NCBI GenBank assembly: GCA_019118545.1
Contig: DWYT01000160.1
Span: 1 to 64,000, forward strand
From: Candidatus Mediterraneibacter merdavium
Lineage (GTDB): Bacteria; Bacillota; Clostridia; Lachnospirales; Lachnospiraceae
Reading direction: 5' to 3'
DNA length: 64,000 bases
Part shown: positions 19,189 through 29,397 of the stretch, piece after piece
How the letters are laid out: each line of letters opens with the position of its first letter
Position numbering within the stretch: the first letter of the stretch is position 1
The notes under the pieces: model-generated
What the model was told of the DNA's origin: nothing
What the model saw: the letters and a program-made list of their open reading frames with translations, nothing else
Database searches by the model: none
Made by a program: the position numbers and the translations under genes

Positions 19189-19896
19189 ATGAAGAACAAA
19201 CAACAGGTGGAGGCTGCGCTTAGGAGCTACGAGGATGTCGACAGTTGGAAAACAGTGATTTTTCTCTACAATGCAGCTTTAAAAGAAGTAGGTACAAAGC
19301 TGGAAATATTAAATGACGAGTTCCAGCATGTTCATCGGTATAATCCAATCGAACATATTAAGAAAAGGATCAAGACGCCGGAAAGTATTGTAAAAAAGCT
19401 AAAGCGCTACGGTTATGAGGCATCCATCGAGAACATGGTGCGCTATATCAATGATATCGCAGGGGTGCGTCTGATCTGTTCCTTTACGTCAGACATTTAC
19501 CGTCTGGCGGAGATGATCGGGAACCAGAGCGATCTGAAGGTGCTCTCAATCAAGGATTACATAAAGAATCCGAAGAAGAGCGGTTATAAGAGTTACCATA
19601 TGCTTGTGTCAGTGCCGATTTTCCTCTCTGACAGTGTAGTGGACACAAAGGTGGAGATTCAGATACGGACAGTTGCAATGGATTTCTGGGCGAGCCTTGA
19701 GCATAAGATATACTATAAGTTTGAGGGGAATGCCCCGGACTATATCAGCAGAGATCTTCGGGAATGTGCGAAGATGGTGTCAGAGCTGGACGATAAGATG
19801 CTTTCTCTAAATGAGGCAATTCAAGAATGTATCGTTCAGGAAGGGAATAAAGACTCCTTGGACGGAGTGACAGATAAAAGACCGGAGACAGTGTAA
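19189..19896 (+). CDS. Small alarmone synthetase (RelQ/YjbM-like GTP pyrophosphokinase)
   Basis: IAGVRLICSFTSDIYRLAEMI, KDYIKNPKKSGYKSYHMLVSVP, VEIQIRTVAMDFWASLEHKIYYK. Confidence 0.93.
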   Translation: MKNKQQVEAALRSYEDVDSWKTVIFLYNAALKEVGTKLEILNDEFQHVHRYNPIEHIKKRIKTPESIVKKLKRYGYEASIENMVRYINDIAGVRLICSFTSDIYRLAEMIGNQSDLKVLSIKDYIKNPKKSGYKSYHMLVSVPIFLSDSVVDTKVEIQIRTVAMDFWASLEHKIYYKFEGNAPDYISRDLRECAKMVSELDDKMLSLNEAIQECIVQEGNKDSLDGVTDKRPETV

Positions 19897-19920
19897 GCTG
19901 CCGCCGGTCTTTGTTTCTTT
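19877..19920 (+). terminator. Rho-independent terminator after alarmone synthetase
   Basis: AAAGACCGG...CCGGTCTTT followed by GTTTCTTT. Confidence 0.7.
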
Positions 19921-19929
19921 ATATTAGTT

Positions 19930-19974
19930 GCTAAAGCGACCGCGCTCAGCGAGGGAGTTCCGCTTGCGGAACTC
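19930..19974 (-). repeat. 45-bp dispersed repeat, copy B (inverted relative to copy A)
   Basis: GCTAAAGCGACCGCGC...GGGAGTTCCGCTTGCGGAACTC; includes GGGAGTTCCGC/GCGGAACTCCC hairpin at 19953-19976. Confidence 0.75.
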
Positions 19975-20021
19975 CCTATTCGGAGTATTTGTCAAAGTGT
20001 GCTCTACTCTGATATGGCGGC

Positions 20022-20984
20022 TTACGCTCCGGGTTTTGCATCTGTATCGTCAGCGGCAATCTCTGTAATGGATTTCACCAGTCCGGCAAGCTCCTGTATC
20101 TGGGAAGGGATGATGATCTTCGTTGCCTTGCCGTCAGCGGCTTTTTCGAAAGCCTCCAGACTCTTGAGGGTGAGCACCGCGTTGTCAGCGCCAGCATCCT
20201 TCAAAAATCTCAGTCCGTCTGCAGTCGCCTGCTGGACTTTCATGATGGCTTCCGCTTCACCTTCCGCCTCGCGGATCATCTTTTCTTTCTCTGCCTCTGC
20301 CTGTAAGATGGCAGCCTGTTTTTTTGCCTCTGCTTCGAGGATCACGGATTCCTTCTTACCTTCTGCCACAAGGACGGTGGATTTTTTCTCACCCTCCGCG
20401 ATCAGGATGGCCTCTCTTCGTTCGCGTTCCGCCTTCATCTGTTTTTCCATTGCGTCCCTGATTGCTGTGGGCGGGATGATGTTCTTAAGCTCCACGCGGT
20501 TTACCTTGATGCCCCATGGATCGGTAGCCAGATCAAGCTCGGCGCGCATCTTTGTGTTGATCGTCTCTCTGGAAGTCAGTGTCTGGTCAAGCTCAAGGTC
20601 ACCGATGATATTACGGAGGGTTGTGGCGGTCAGGTTCTCGATGGCGATAATGGGATTGGCCACACCGTAGCAGAACATCTTCGGGTCTGTAATCTGGAAA
20701 AATACAACAGTATCAATCTGCATTGTGACATTATCCTTGGTGATCACAGGCTGGGGCGGGAAGTCAACGACCTGCTCCTTTAAGTCGATCCGCCTTGCCA
20801 CCCGGTCGATGATGGGGATCTTGAAATGAAGTCCGGTGTTCCATGTCGCCTGATATGCGCCCAGACGTTCCAGAACGACAGCCTGTGCCTGATGCACGAT
20901 TTTAACGCAGGAGATCAGTATCCCTACGATCAGTATTACAATGATAAGAAAAAAGATGGTTCCGATTCCTATAAAACTACTCAT
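20022..20984 (-). CDS. SPFH/band 7 domain protein
   Basis: N-terminal TM, QAVVLERLGAYQATWNTGLHFKIPIIDRVARRIDLKEQ, Ala/Glu-rich coiled coil. Confidence 0.93.
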   Translation of the reverse strand: MSSFIGIGTIFFLIIVILIVGILISCVKIVHQAQAVVLERLGAYQATWNTGLHFKIPIIDRVARRIDLKEQVVDFPPQPVITKDNVTMQIDTVVFFQITDPKMFCYGVANPIIAIENLTATTLRNIIGDLELDQTLTSRETINTKMRAELDLATDPWGIKVNRVELKNIIPPTAIRDAMEKQMKAERERREAILIAEGEKKSTVLVAEGKKESVILEAEAKKQAAILQAEAEKEKMIREAEGEAEAIMKVQQATADGLRFLKDAGADNAVLTLKSLEAFEKAADGKATKIIIPSQIQELAGLVKSITEIAADDTDAKPGA

Positions 20985-21459
20985 TTGTCAATTCCTCCTT
21001 ATACTTTTCTACAATTAGTTTTACCCCGGATACAGCGACGACCTTTGCGAGGGTTCCTTCTTCCAGTATTTCCCCGTCGTCTTTGCTGCGGACCGTCCAC
21101 TCCTGCCCGTTTACAACACTTTTTCCGGTTTGATTGATATTGTCTACCCGCTCCGTCAGTTTGATGACCTTACCGATCTCGCTTTCATAATTTGTCTTTA
21201 CACGTTTTTTATTCAGGTGTCTGACCGCCCATGGGCGTGTAAAGATGAGCAGAATACAGGAAACGGCGAGAAAGACCAGCACCTGTATGGGAATGTCCGC
21301 TCCAAGTATGTTGGCCAGAAGGGCAGCCAGCGATCCTCCGGCAAACCAGATGGTCGTAAGTCCTACGGTAAAGAGTTCAATGATGATCAGGATGATAAAC
21401 AGTCCAAGCCATATAAGATTTAGCATTGTTGGAGATAAAATAAACATGTCTGTATTCAT
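20977..21459 (-). CDS. NfeD-family membrane protein
   Basis: TMs plus OB-fold end (SVVNGQEWTVRSKDDGEILEEGTLAKVVAVSGVKLIVE); overlaps SPFH gene. Confidence 0.85.
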   Translation of the reverse strand: MNTDMFILSPTMLNLIWLGLFIILIIIELFTVGLTTIWFAGGSLAALLANILGADIPIQVLVFLAVSCILLIFTRPWAVRHLNKKRVKTNYESEIGKVIKLTERVDNINQTGKSVVNGQEWTVRSKDDGEILEEGTLAKVVAVSGVKLIVEKYKEELTNE

Positions 21460-21500
21460 ATAGGTTCTCCTTTCGTAGTTTAGTAAGTTCTCTGCGGTGT

Positions 21501-22562
21501 CTATGGCGACTGGCTCTGGTAATCTTCAAAATACCCTTCTGAGGGTTGGAGGAGGATATCGTCTCCTTCCAGAAGAAGCTCAGTGCCGGAGGAGAGGACG
21601 ACATTTTTGACGCCGTGTTCTAAGTAATAGTCAGGGATCTCATTATAACTGCTGTTGCTCATCCACAAATAGTCAGTGCCGCCGTCAGGGTATATAAGAT
21701 CTATGGTGGAGCGTTCTGTCTCAAGATCCGTCGCGGGGTAAAGGTCATAGACTCCCTCTGTAAAATCATCTCCCGCGATATATGTGCCCGCGTCAAGCAT
21801 TACCGTACCGTCGGCCAGCGGGTCAAGCCCGGGCTGCGCGGTGAGAGGCTGGGCATTGTCAGTGGAAAGAGTTAAGAACACAACGTCACTGACAGCGACC
21901 CATGCCCCGTTATAAAGGCGTACATCCTCCAGATAAAGTATCTGGTCATATTCCTCGTCATCCCCGAACCAGAAATATTCATAGATTATGTTTTCTTCGT
22001 CTGTGATATTGAAGGAGCCTGTTCCCTCTTGAAGCTCCACAGTGTAGACTCCCTCGGGGATATGTACGCCCACCAGATAGAACCCGTCTCCTAAGACAGT
22101 CTCATATGAGTCCCCGTTCGCCGGAATCTCTCTTTTCACATGGCTATAAAGATCATAATAGCTGCTGTCTCCATCTGACTGCCATGAATAGCCTGAACCG
22201 GAATCAGAAAACTCCTGCACAATATTTTTCCCTGCCTGAATCAATACGGGAAGCAGGGCAGACACAAAGATTATGGCAATGGAGATGATGAGAACTAAGG
22301 CGACCTTCCGCCCATTTGGGGAGGAGCGGCCGGGCGTCATGCGGGGAGCCGGGCTCTTCTGCCGTTTTTTTGTCTGCCTGTCGCGCGCCGCGCCGCTGCT
22401 TTGTCTGTGGGGCGCGGCTCCTTCTGCCGGGGCAGAACCCGCGGACGGCGTCTCATGTGGCTTCTGCTGATAGTCCCGGTCATACAGGCTGTGGTCCAGA
22501 CCACAGAATTCACATTTCCCTCCGGACAGTCTGCCGCCGCACAAAGTACATTTTTTTATCAT
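21501..22562 (-). CDS. Zinc-ribbon N-terminus membrane protein of unknown function
   Basis: MIKKCTLCGGRLSGGKCEFCG; single TM; repeated beta-rich EGVYTVEL/EGVYDLYP segments. Confidence 0.7.
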   Translation of the reverse strand: MIKKCTLCGGRLSGGKCEFCGLDHSLYDRDYQQKPHETPSAGSAPAEGAAPHRQSSGAARDRQTKKRQKSPAPRMTPGRSSPNGRKVALVLIISIAIIFVSALLPVLIQAGKNIVQEFSDSGSGYSWQSDGDSSYYDLYSHVKREIPANGDSYETVLGDGFYLVGVHIPEGVYTVELQEGTGSFNITDEENIIYEYFWFGDDEEYDQILYLEDVRLYNGAWVAVSDVVFLTLSTDNAQPLTAQPGLDPLADGTVMLDAGTYIAGDDFTEGVYDLYPATDLETERSTIDLIYPDGGTDYLWMSNSSYNEIPDYYLEHGVKNVVLSSGTELLLEGDDILLQPSEGYFEDYQSQSP

Positions 22563-22793
22563 TTTCCCCCTCGCTTTCTTTAAAAGATATGAACACTGTT
22601 TGCTGATTAGGTACATTGTAGCAGATAAAGACCAGTTTGTGAACTTGAAGAAAGTGTAAATTTTTCTTAAGACAGGTGTTTTAAAGGAGAAAACATATTG
22701 ATGCTTTTCGCACTTTTCGTTATACTGTATATTCAAAGGGGTTAATTGTAGAGGACTGGAGTAAATGTACAAGGAAAGTTCAGGGGAAAAGTG

Positions 22794-24659
22794 ATGACAA
22801 AAGAAGCAAAGAAGAAGGGCATTGAAATAGGGGCGGGTTTGCTGCTGTATATCATCGCATGGGCAATAACCTCCAACCGGACGGTTAAGGACAGTGCGGA
22901 CACATTATTGTTTCTGGCGGCATATGCAGTCCTTTCGGTGACAACGTACTGGGAGCAGATAAAAAAGATTACGAAAAAGCAGTTCATAGATGAGAATCTT
23001 TTGATGATTATTGCGACGGCGGGCGCTTTTTTCGTTGCGAGACATAAAGAAGCTGTCGCGGCCATGCTGTTTTATCAGATCGGAAAGCTTGTAGAAGAGA
23101 TATCTTTGAGCAGAACGAAGAAATCTATCGCGAAGTTCATTGATATACGCCCGGAGTATGCCAATCTGAAAGTAGGCGCGACTGAGAAGATCGTGCCGCC
23201 GCAGGAACTGTTTTTAGGACAGACCATCGTGCTGCGCCCGGGTGAAAAGATCCCCGTGGATGCGGTTGTGACATCAGGGACGGGTACTGTGGACATGAAG
23301 GCGCTTACAGGAGAGTCAGAGCCAAGGGCAGTGCGTACAGGCAGCAGGCTGTACAGTGGGAGCATTAACCTGAACGGTGTGCTTGAGGCAAGGGTGTCAA
23401 AGGTTTACGAAGACTCCACAGCGGCAAGAATCATGGAGCTTGTGGAGAAAGCCAATGAGAAAAAATCGGAGAGCGTACATTTTGCGGACAGATTTACCAA
23501 ATACTATACACCGATCGTTATTTTGATCGCTCTTTTGACAGTAATCCTTCCGCCTATGATATTCATAGAGGCGAGGGACGAATGGATCTACCGGGGACTC
23601 ATTATCCTTGTGGCCGCGTGTCCGTGCGGTCTGATGGTGTCCATCCCAATGGCGTTTTTAGGGGGCATCGGTTCAGCGGCAAAGCAGGGTGTGCTCATAA
23701 AGGGCGGATCATTTCTGGAGGAGCTCACAGAGGTAGATACGTTCGTATTTGATAAGACGGGAACTCTGACCGAGGGGGTATTTTATGTAAGGGATATCGT
23801 ACCCCGCAAGATGGAGAAGGAAGATCTTCTGGAGGTCGCCGCGCTGGCAGAATCTTATTCAAAGCATCCGGTGGCCATGTCCCTGATGGAGGCATATGGC
23901 AGACAGTTTGACAAGAGAAGGGTATGGGATGTTGAAGAACAACCCGGATACGGTGTGCATGCCAGAGTGGACGGAAGAGAAGTTTACGCAGGAAATACAA
24001 GGCTGATGAACCGGCTGGGAATATACTACGAGCCTGTGAAAGAGGCAGGCACAGCGGTCTATGTAGCGGTAGACGGGAAATACGCGGGGTATATCCTGAT
24101 CGCAGACGTGATCCGCAAGGATGCGGGCAGACTCGTTCGATGGCTTCACAAGCGTGATCTTTCCACGGTTATGCTGACGGGGGACAATGAACAGGTGGCG
24201 GAGGATACTGCTTCGAAGCTCAAGATTGAGAGTGTATATGCAGAGCTGATGCCTGAGGATAAAGTGTCGCTTCTTAAAGAATTCCGCGAAAACCAGATGG
24301 AAGGCGAGAAGCTGGCATTTGTAGGAGACGGTATCAATGACGCGCCGGTGCTTGCGCTGGCGGATATCGGAATCGCGATGGGCGGACTGGGGGCGGACGC
24401 GGCGCTTGAGGCGGCGGACGTCATTCTTATGGAGGATGAGCCGTCCCGCATTATCAATGCGATCCAGATATCGAAGGCAACTCTGAGGTCTGTGAGGCAG
24501 AATATGGTATTTGCCATAGGGATGAAAGCGCTTCTTATTGTCATGGCTTTTTTCGGGTTTGTGACGATGCAGAATGCGATCATTGCAGATATGGCGGTCA
24601 TGCTGATCAATATTTTGAATTCATTCTGGATGATGCAGTATCCGGAACGTGGAGTGTAA
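22794..24659 (+). CDS. Heavy-metal translocating P1B-type ATPase
   Basis: ACPCGLMVSIPMAF, DKTGTLTEG, GDGINDAPVLALADIG; no N-terminal HMA domain. Confidence 0.93.
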   Translation: MTKEAKKKGIEIGAGLLLYIIAWAITSNRTVKDSADTLLFLAAYAVLSVTTYWEQIKKITKKQFIDENLLMIIATAGAFFVARHKEAVAAMLFYQIGKLVEEISLSRTKKSIAKFIDIRPEYANLKVGATEKIVPPQELFLGQTIVLRPGEKIPVDAVVTSGTGTVDMKALTGESEPRAVRTGSRLYSGSINLNGVLEARVSKVYEDSTAARIMELVEKANEKKSESVHFADRFTKYYTPIVILIALLTVILPPMIFIEARDEWIYRGLIILVAACPCGLMVSIPMAFLGGIGSAAKQGVLIKGGSFLEELTEVDTFVFDKTGTLTEGVFYVRDIVPRKMEKEDLLEVAALAESYSKHPVAMSLMEAYGRQFDKRRVWDVEEQPGYGVHARVDGREVYAGNTRLMNRLGIYYEPVKEAGTAVYVAVDGKYAGYILIADVIRKDAGRLVRWLHKRDLSTVMLTGDNEQVAEDTASKLKIESVYAELMPEDKVSLLKEFRENQMEGEKLAFVGDGINDAPVLALADIGIAMGGLGADAALEAADVILMEDEPSRIINAIQISKATLRSVRQNMVFAIGMKALLIVMAFFGFVTMQNAIIADMAVMLINILNSFWMMQYPERGV

Positions 24660-24662
24660 AAG

Positions 24663-25226
24663 ATGATAAGAAAAGCTAGTAAAATAATGCGTACTGTGAT
24701 GGTGTGCATCATTGCCGCAGGAATGTTGGCCGGATGCGCCAATCCCCAGAAGAAGGGGACGGCGGCTCTGGAGGAAGGAAATTACGAGGCGGCGCTGGAA
24801 CAGTTCCGGCAGATGGCAGAGGGCGACAACAAAGAAAAGGCGGCTGAGGGATACCGGGGACTTGGTATGGCATACTATGGCCTCGGAGATTATGGAGCGG
24901 CTCTGGAAGCTTTTGAACAGGCGGCGGCGCAGGGAGCCAAGCAGAGCGTACAGCTTTACCATCTGATGTCCGTGTGCGCGATGCAGACCCAGAATTTTGA
25001 GAAGGCGCTGGAGTACATCCAGACAGGACTGGGACTGGCACAGACTACTGATGGAAAGGAATCTGCGGACGCGGATATGCTCCGGGAGATGAAATACAAT
25101 GAAATCGTCTGTCTGGAACAGCAGGCGGACTGGCAGAGCGCGAAGCAGAAAGTGGATGAATATCTGAGTGAATATCCAGATGATGAAAGCGTTCAAAAGG
25201 AAGCGGAATTTTTAATAACACGGTAG
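24663..25226 (+). CDS. TPR-repeat lipoprotein
   Basis: Lipobox MLAGC; TPR-like ALEEGNYEAALEQFRQMAEGD... Confidence 0.8.
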   Translation: MIRKASKIMRTVMVCIIAAGMLAGCANPQKKGTAALEEGNYEAALEQFRQMAEGDNKEKAAEGYRGLGMAYYGLGDYGAALEAFEQAAAQGAKQSVQLYHLMSVCAMQTQNFEKALEYIQTGLGLAQTTDGKESADADMLREMKYNEIVCLEQQADWQSAKQKVDEYLSEYPDDESVQKEAEFLITR

Positions 25227-25249
25227 TGCGTATGCACTGCCGGTTTTTT
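25221..25249 (+). terminator. Rho-independent terminator
   Basis: CGGTAGTGC-GTAT-GCACTGCCG followed by GTTTTTT. Confidence 0.8.
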
Positions 25250-25265
25250 AAACAGACTGATTATT

Positions 25266-26516
25266 ATGGAGAAACAGCCTATGTATGAGACAGAGCATAT
25301 CGAGGAGCGGGTGATCCTCGTGGGAATTGATACAGGAAGTACGGAGCTTGCACAGCGTTCGCTGGACGAACTGGCGGAGCTTGCCAAAACCGCCGGGGCA
25401 CAGGTGGCGGGAAGGCTCCTTCAGGCAAGAGAAAGCGCCCATCCCGGCACATATGTCGGAAAAGGAAAGCTGTTGGAACTCAAAGACATCCTCTGGGAAA
25501 CGGAAGCTACGGGAATTATATGTGACGATGAGCTGACCAGCGCGCAGCTTGGGAATCTTGAGGCGGAATTAAGCTGCAAGGTGATTGACCGCACCCTTCT
25601 TATCCTAGATATCTTTGCCGCAAGAGCGGTTTCAGGGGAAGGGAAGATACAGGTAGAGCTGGCCCAGCTCCGCTACAGTTCCTCCCGCCTTACCGGACTG
25701 GGAAGATCCCTGTCCCGTCTGGGAGGCGGCATCGGCACAAGAGGACCGGGGGAGAAGAAGCTGGAGATGGACAGGCGGCTTATCAGAGAGCGCATCAGCC
25801 GCCTGAAAAGAGAATTGAAGGATGTGGAGAAACACCGCGAACTGATTCGGGCACAGCGCAGGCAGTCCGGACTTAAGACGGCGGCGCTTGTAGGGTATAC
25901 GTCCGCAGGGAAGAGCAGCATTGAGAATGCCCTCACAGATGCAGGGATTCTGGAGGATGCTATGCTGTTCTCTACACTGGATACGACAACCCGTTCCCTG
26001 ATGCTTGACAACACGCAGGAAATACTGATTACGGATACGGTAGGGTTCATACGGAAGCTGCCCCATCATCTCGTAGAGGCGTTTAAGAGTACGCTTGAGG
26101 AAGCAAAATACGCGGATATTATTATCCATGTTGTGGACGCGTCCAATCCTCAGATGGACGAGCAGATGTATGTGGTGTATGACACACTGCGCCAGCTTGG
26201 GGCGGAAGGCCGCCCGGTGGTCACCCTGTTCAACAAGCAGGATCTTCTTAAGCAACCGGCGCGGCATCGGGATTTTCAGGCGGAATACTCCATCCCCGCC
26301 TCCGCTAAGACCGGACAGGGACTGGAGGAATTAAAAAAGGCGCTCTTAGAGATTGTCCGCAGGGATCAGATCTACATTGAGCGCCTGTATGAGTTTTCCG
26401 ATGCCGGGAAGATACAGCTCATCCGAAGCAAAGGACAACTCCTGTGTGAGGAATATGTTCCTGAGGGGATTGCGGTCAAAGCATATGTTCCCAAAGACAT
26501 ATACGGACGTATATAG
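25266..26516 (+). CDS. hflX: GTPase HflX
   Basis: GIGTRGPGEKKLEMDRR, GYTSAGKSS, DTVGFIRKLPHHLVEAFKSTLEE. Confidence 0.95.
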   Translation: MEKQPMYETEHIEERVILVGIDTGSTELAQRSLDELAELAKTAGAQVAGRLLQARESAHPGTYVGKGKLLELKDILWETEATGIICDDELTSAQLGNLEAELSCKVIDRTLLILDIFAARAVSGEGKIQVELAQLRYSSSRLTGLGRSLSRLGGGIGTRGPGEKKLEMDRRLIRERISRLKRELKDVEKHRELIRAQRRQSGLKTAALVGYTSAGKSSIENALTDAGILEDAMLFSTLDTTTRSLMLDNTQEILITDTVGFIRKLPHHLVEAFKSTLEEAKYADIIIHVVDASNPQMDEQMYVVYDTLRQLGAEGRPVVTLFNKQDLLKQPARHRDFQAEYSIPASAKTGQGLEELKKALLEIVRRDQIYIERLYEFSDAGKIQLIRSKGQLLCEEYVPEGIAVKAYVPKDIYGRI

Positions 26517-26532
26517 ACGTTTAAAAACTGAG

Positions 26533-27315
26533 TTACAGATATCCGCCGTCCATGGTGATGATCTGACCGGTGAGATATCCCGGCGCGTCGGCAAGAGAGA
26601 GGGCAAACCGGGCGATTTCCTCCGAAGTGCCGAAGCGCCCGGCGGGGATTTCATCTGCAAGAGCCCGGCGATCTTCGCCGCTTAGCCGTGCGTTCATTTC
26701 AGTGTCGATGACGCCGCAGGCAATGGCGTTGACCTGCACATTGCTTGGCGCCAGCTCCTTTGCGAGAGCTTGGGTCAGTCCGTTCACCCCGGACTTGGCG
26801 GCGGAGTAAGCGGCTTCGCAGGAGGCACCTGATATACCCCATATGGAGGAGATGTTGATGATCTTCCCTTTTTTCTGCGAGACCATATAGGGGATTGCCT
26901 CCCGGCAGCAGTAGAACACGGAAGATAAATTCGTTTCCAGAATATTCCGCCATTCTTCGTCTGACATATCGCTCAAAAGTCCGAAATGCGAGAGGCCTGC
27001 GTTGTTTATAAGCACATCGAGTCCGCCGCTGCATGTCGGCGGGGTTTTCCCGGAAGAGATATCTTCGCAGTCATGTCCGCAGAAGGAAGCGATCTCACGG
27101 AACATAAAGCGCACGGTATCCGGATCGCTTACGTCTCCCGGGAGCATCGTGCATGACCCGCCAAGGGAAATGATCTCCTTTTCTGTCTCTTTTAGCTGAT
27201 CCACGGAATTATTACAGTTAATAAATACATGATATCCGGCTTTCGCGAAAGCAAGAGCGCAGGCGCGCCCGATCCCCCGTGAAGAGCCGGTGATGAGAAC
27301 TTTTTTTTTCTTCAT
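26533..27315 (-). CDS. SDR-family oxidoreductase, FabG-like
   Basis: TGSSRGIGRA, NNAG, YSAAKSGVNGLTQALAKEL. Confidence 0.9.
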   Translation of the reverse strand: MKKKKVLITGSSRGIGRACALAFAKAGYHVFINCNNSVDQLKETEKEIISLGGSCTMLPGDVSDPDTVRFMFREIASFCGHDCEDISSGKTPPTCSGGLDVLINNAGLSHFGLLSDMSDEEWRNILETNLSSVFYCCREAIPYMVSQKKGKIINISSIWGISGASCEAAYSAAKSGVNGLTQALAKELAPSNVQVNAIACGVIDTEMNARLSGEDRRALADEIPAGRFGTSEEIARFALSLADAPGYLTGQIITMDGGYL

Positions 27316-27580
27316 ACTTATTCCCTTTCTTTTGCCGCTCGGTATAATAGCAAATATACAGTAGTATAATGATATCGTAATCAGCAGGGAGTTTCAATCA
27401 TACATTGAGCCAATACATCTTATTTTAGGGTGGATTTTTAAGAACTTATACCTCTTTTTTTAGCAATTTCTTCTTCGTTGTTGAGATGACAGTTGAATAG
27501 CAGTATGAATAAAAGCAGAAGCGTCGGTGTTTTACCGGCGCTTCCTTTTTACTGTTGATTCGTATAAGGAGGAGAGTCAT

Positions 27581-29377
27581 ATGCCTGAGCTGTTATTTAT
27601 TGAACCTGTGTTTCGGAAGATGATATGGGGTGGAGATAAACTCCATGGGATATACGGAGAAAAATGTCCGGCTGATCATATCGGGGAGTGTTGGAATATC
27701 AGCGCTCATGAAAATGGCATGGGCAGGATTGCTTCAGGGATCTATAAGGGGAAAACACTTGCGCAGATGTGGGAGGAACACCCGGAACTTTTTGGAAATG
27801 AGGACGGACGTATGGGAGGAGAATTCCCGCTGCTGACAAAACTGATTGATGCTGCTGACGACCTGAGTATACAGGTGCATCCGGACGACGACTATGCCAG
27901 ATCTCATGCAGACGGTTCTCTGGGGAAAAAAGAGTGCTGGTACGTACTGGACTGTGATGAGGACGCTTCTATTATCATAGGTCATAATGCAAAGGATTCT
28001 GAGCAGGTCAGGGAGATGATACAAGAAAAACGGTGGAGTGAGTTTTTGCGTGAGATCCCGATCAGGAAAGGGGATTTTTTTCAGATTGATCCGGGATGTG
28101 TCCACGCGATTAAGGGCGGCACATTTATTCTTGAGACACAGCAGTCGAGTGATATTACATACCGGGTATATGATTACGAAAGGCTCCAGAACGGGCGTCC
28201 TCGTGCGCTGCATCTTAAAGAAAGCATGGATGTGATTAACGCGCCTTTTGTTCCGCAGCAGGAACAGCGCAGACGTATGGAGACGGACAATGTAGATATT
28301 GAACATCTCGTGAAATGTGACAAATATTCTGTTGAGAAGTATGACATTCATGGAAGGTGGGAACATAACTTTCGGACAGCTTTTGCGAATCTTACTGTGA
28401 CCGAAGGGGTTGGAGTAATTGACGGTCATGAGGTGAAGCCGGGCATCAGTCTGATTGTCCCCGGCGGCTACGGAACGGTCTGCATGGAGGGGGATTTTTC
28501 CGTAATATGCTCTTGGCCCGAGTACGCAAATACAGAGGGGGAGAGTTATATAAGCGAGCAGGAATACGAGATTATAGTCATAGACTGGATGGGACGCAGG
28601 AAAGCGGCAGTATCCGGGAAGAATCAGGCTGTTCTTGCGTTTAAAGATATTTATGAGGAGGGCGACCGTATTGTGTTCCGTGTGCCTGAGGAAAACAGAT
28701 TTTATAAAATCCGTGTAGATGATACAATGGATGAGTCAATAGTATTTCTTACCCGGAAGAGTGTAATGTATGATATTCCGTTTGCAGAGAAGAAGAAATC
28801 ATACAATAAGAAATCATTTACCGGGGAGCGGCATTATCTTACGGTGAAAAACGCGGAAATCTATGAGACAAACGGATACAGAAACCTTGCGATAAACGTA
28901 ATGGATCAGCACGGAGAGCGTGGGTGTTACCCACACGCATCTGCGAATGTGGAGACAAGAGGGGAATCCGTATTTGCGGCAAGAAATGCGATAGACGGTG
29001 TGCTTGCCAATGATTCCCACGGATCATGGCCTTACGAATCATGGGGCATCAATAAAAATGATCAGGCAGAGATGCTGTTGGAATTCGGGCGCAAAGTTGA
29101 TTTTAACAAAATCGTGCTGTACACGAGGGCGGATTTCCCGCATGATAATTGGTGGAAACAGGCTACATTTACCTTTTCTGACGGCACACGGGAGACCGTG
29201 GCGATGGAGAAGAGCAGCGAGCCTCATGTGTTTGAAATAGAGCGTAAAGCCGTCACATGGCTGAAACTGTCAGACCTGATCAAAGCGGACGACCCCTCCC
29301 CGTTCCCTGCGCTGACGCAGATCGAGGTGTACGGGACAGAGAGCGTGGAGCAGGGGGGCGTTGCGTCGGGATGTTGA
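27581..29377 (+). CDS. Class I mannose-6-phosphate isomerase with C-terminal discoidin-like domain
   Basis: PMI core: KLIDAADDLSIQVHPDDDYA, GKKECWYVLDCDEDASIIIGH; C-terminal YPHASANVETRGESVFAARNAIDGVLANDSHGSW. Confidence 0.85.
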   Translation: MPELLFIEPVFRKMIWGGDKLHGIYGEKCPADHIGECWNISAHENGMGRIASGIYKGKTLAQMWEEHPELFGNEDGRMGGEFPLLTKLIDAADDLSIQVHPDDDYARSHADGSLGKKECWYVLDCDEDASIIIGHNAKDSEQVREMIQEKRWSEFLREIPIRKGDFFQIDPGCVHAIKGGTFILETQQSSDITYRVYDYERLQNGRPRALHLKESMDVINAPFVPQQEQRRRMETDNVDIEHLVKCDKYSVEKYDIHGRWEHNFRTAFANLTVTEGVGVIDGHEVKPGISLIVPGGYGTVCMEGDFSVICSWPEYANTEGESYISEQEYEIIVIDWMGRRKAAVSGKNQAVLAFKDIYEEGDRIVFRVPEENRFYKIRVDDTMDESIVFLTRKSVMYDIPFAEKKKSYNKKSFTGERHYLTVKNAEIYETNGYRNLAINVMDQHGERGCYPHASANVETRGESVFAARNAIDGVLANDSHGSWPYESWGINKNDQAEMLLEFGRKVDFNKIVLYTRADFPHDNWWKQATFTFSDGTRETVAMEKSSEPHVFEIERKAVTWLKLSDLIKADDPSPFPALTQIEVYGTESVEQGGVASGC

Positions 29378-29397
29378 GAGAAAAGGAGAGGATGCTC

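Noticed and set aside
27316-27580. Possible riboswitch upstream of the mannose isomerase gene
   Set aside because: AT-rich intergenic sequence without convincing helices beyond ordinary promoter-like elements
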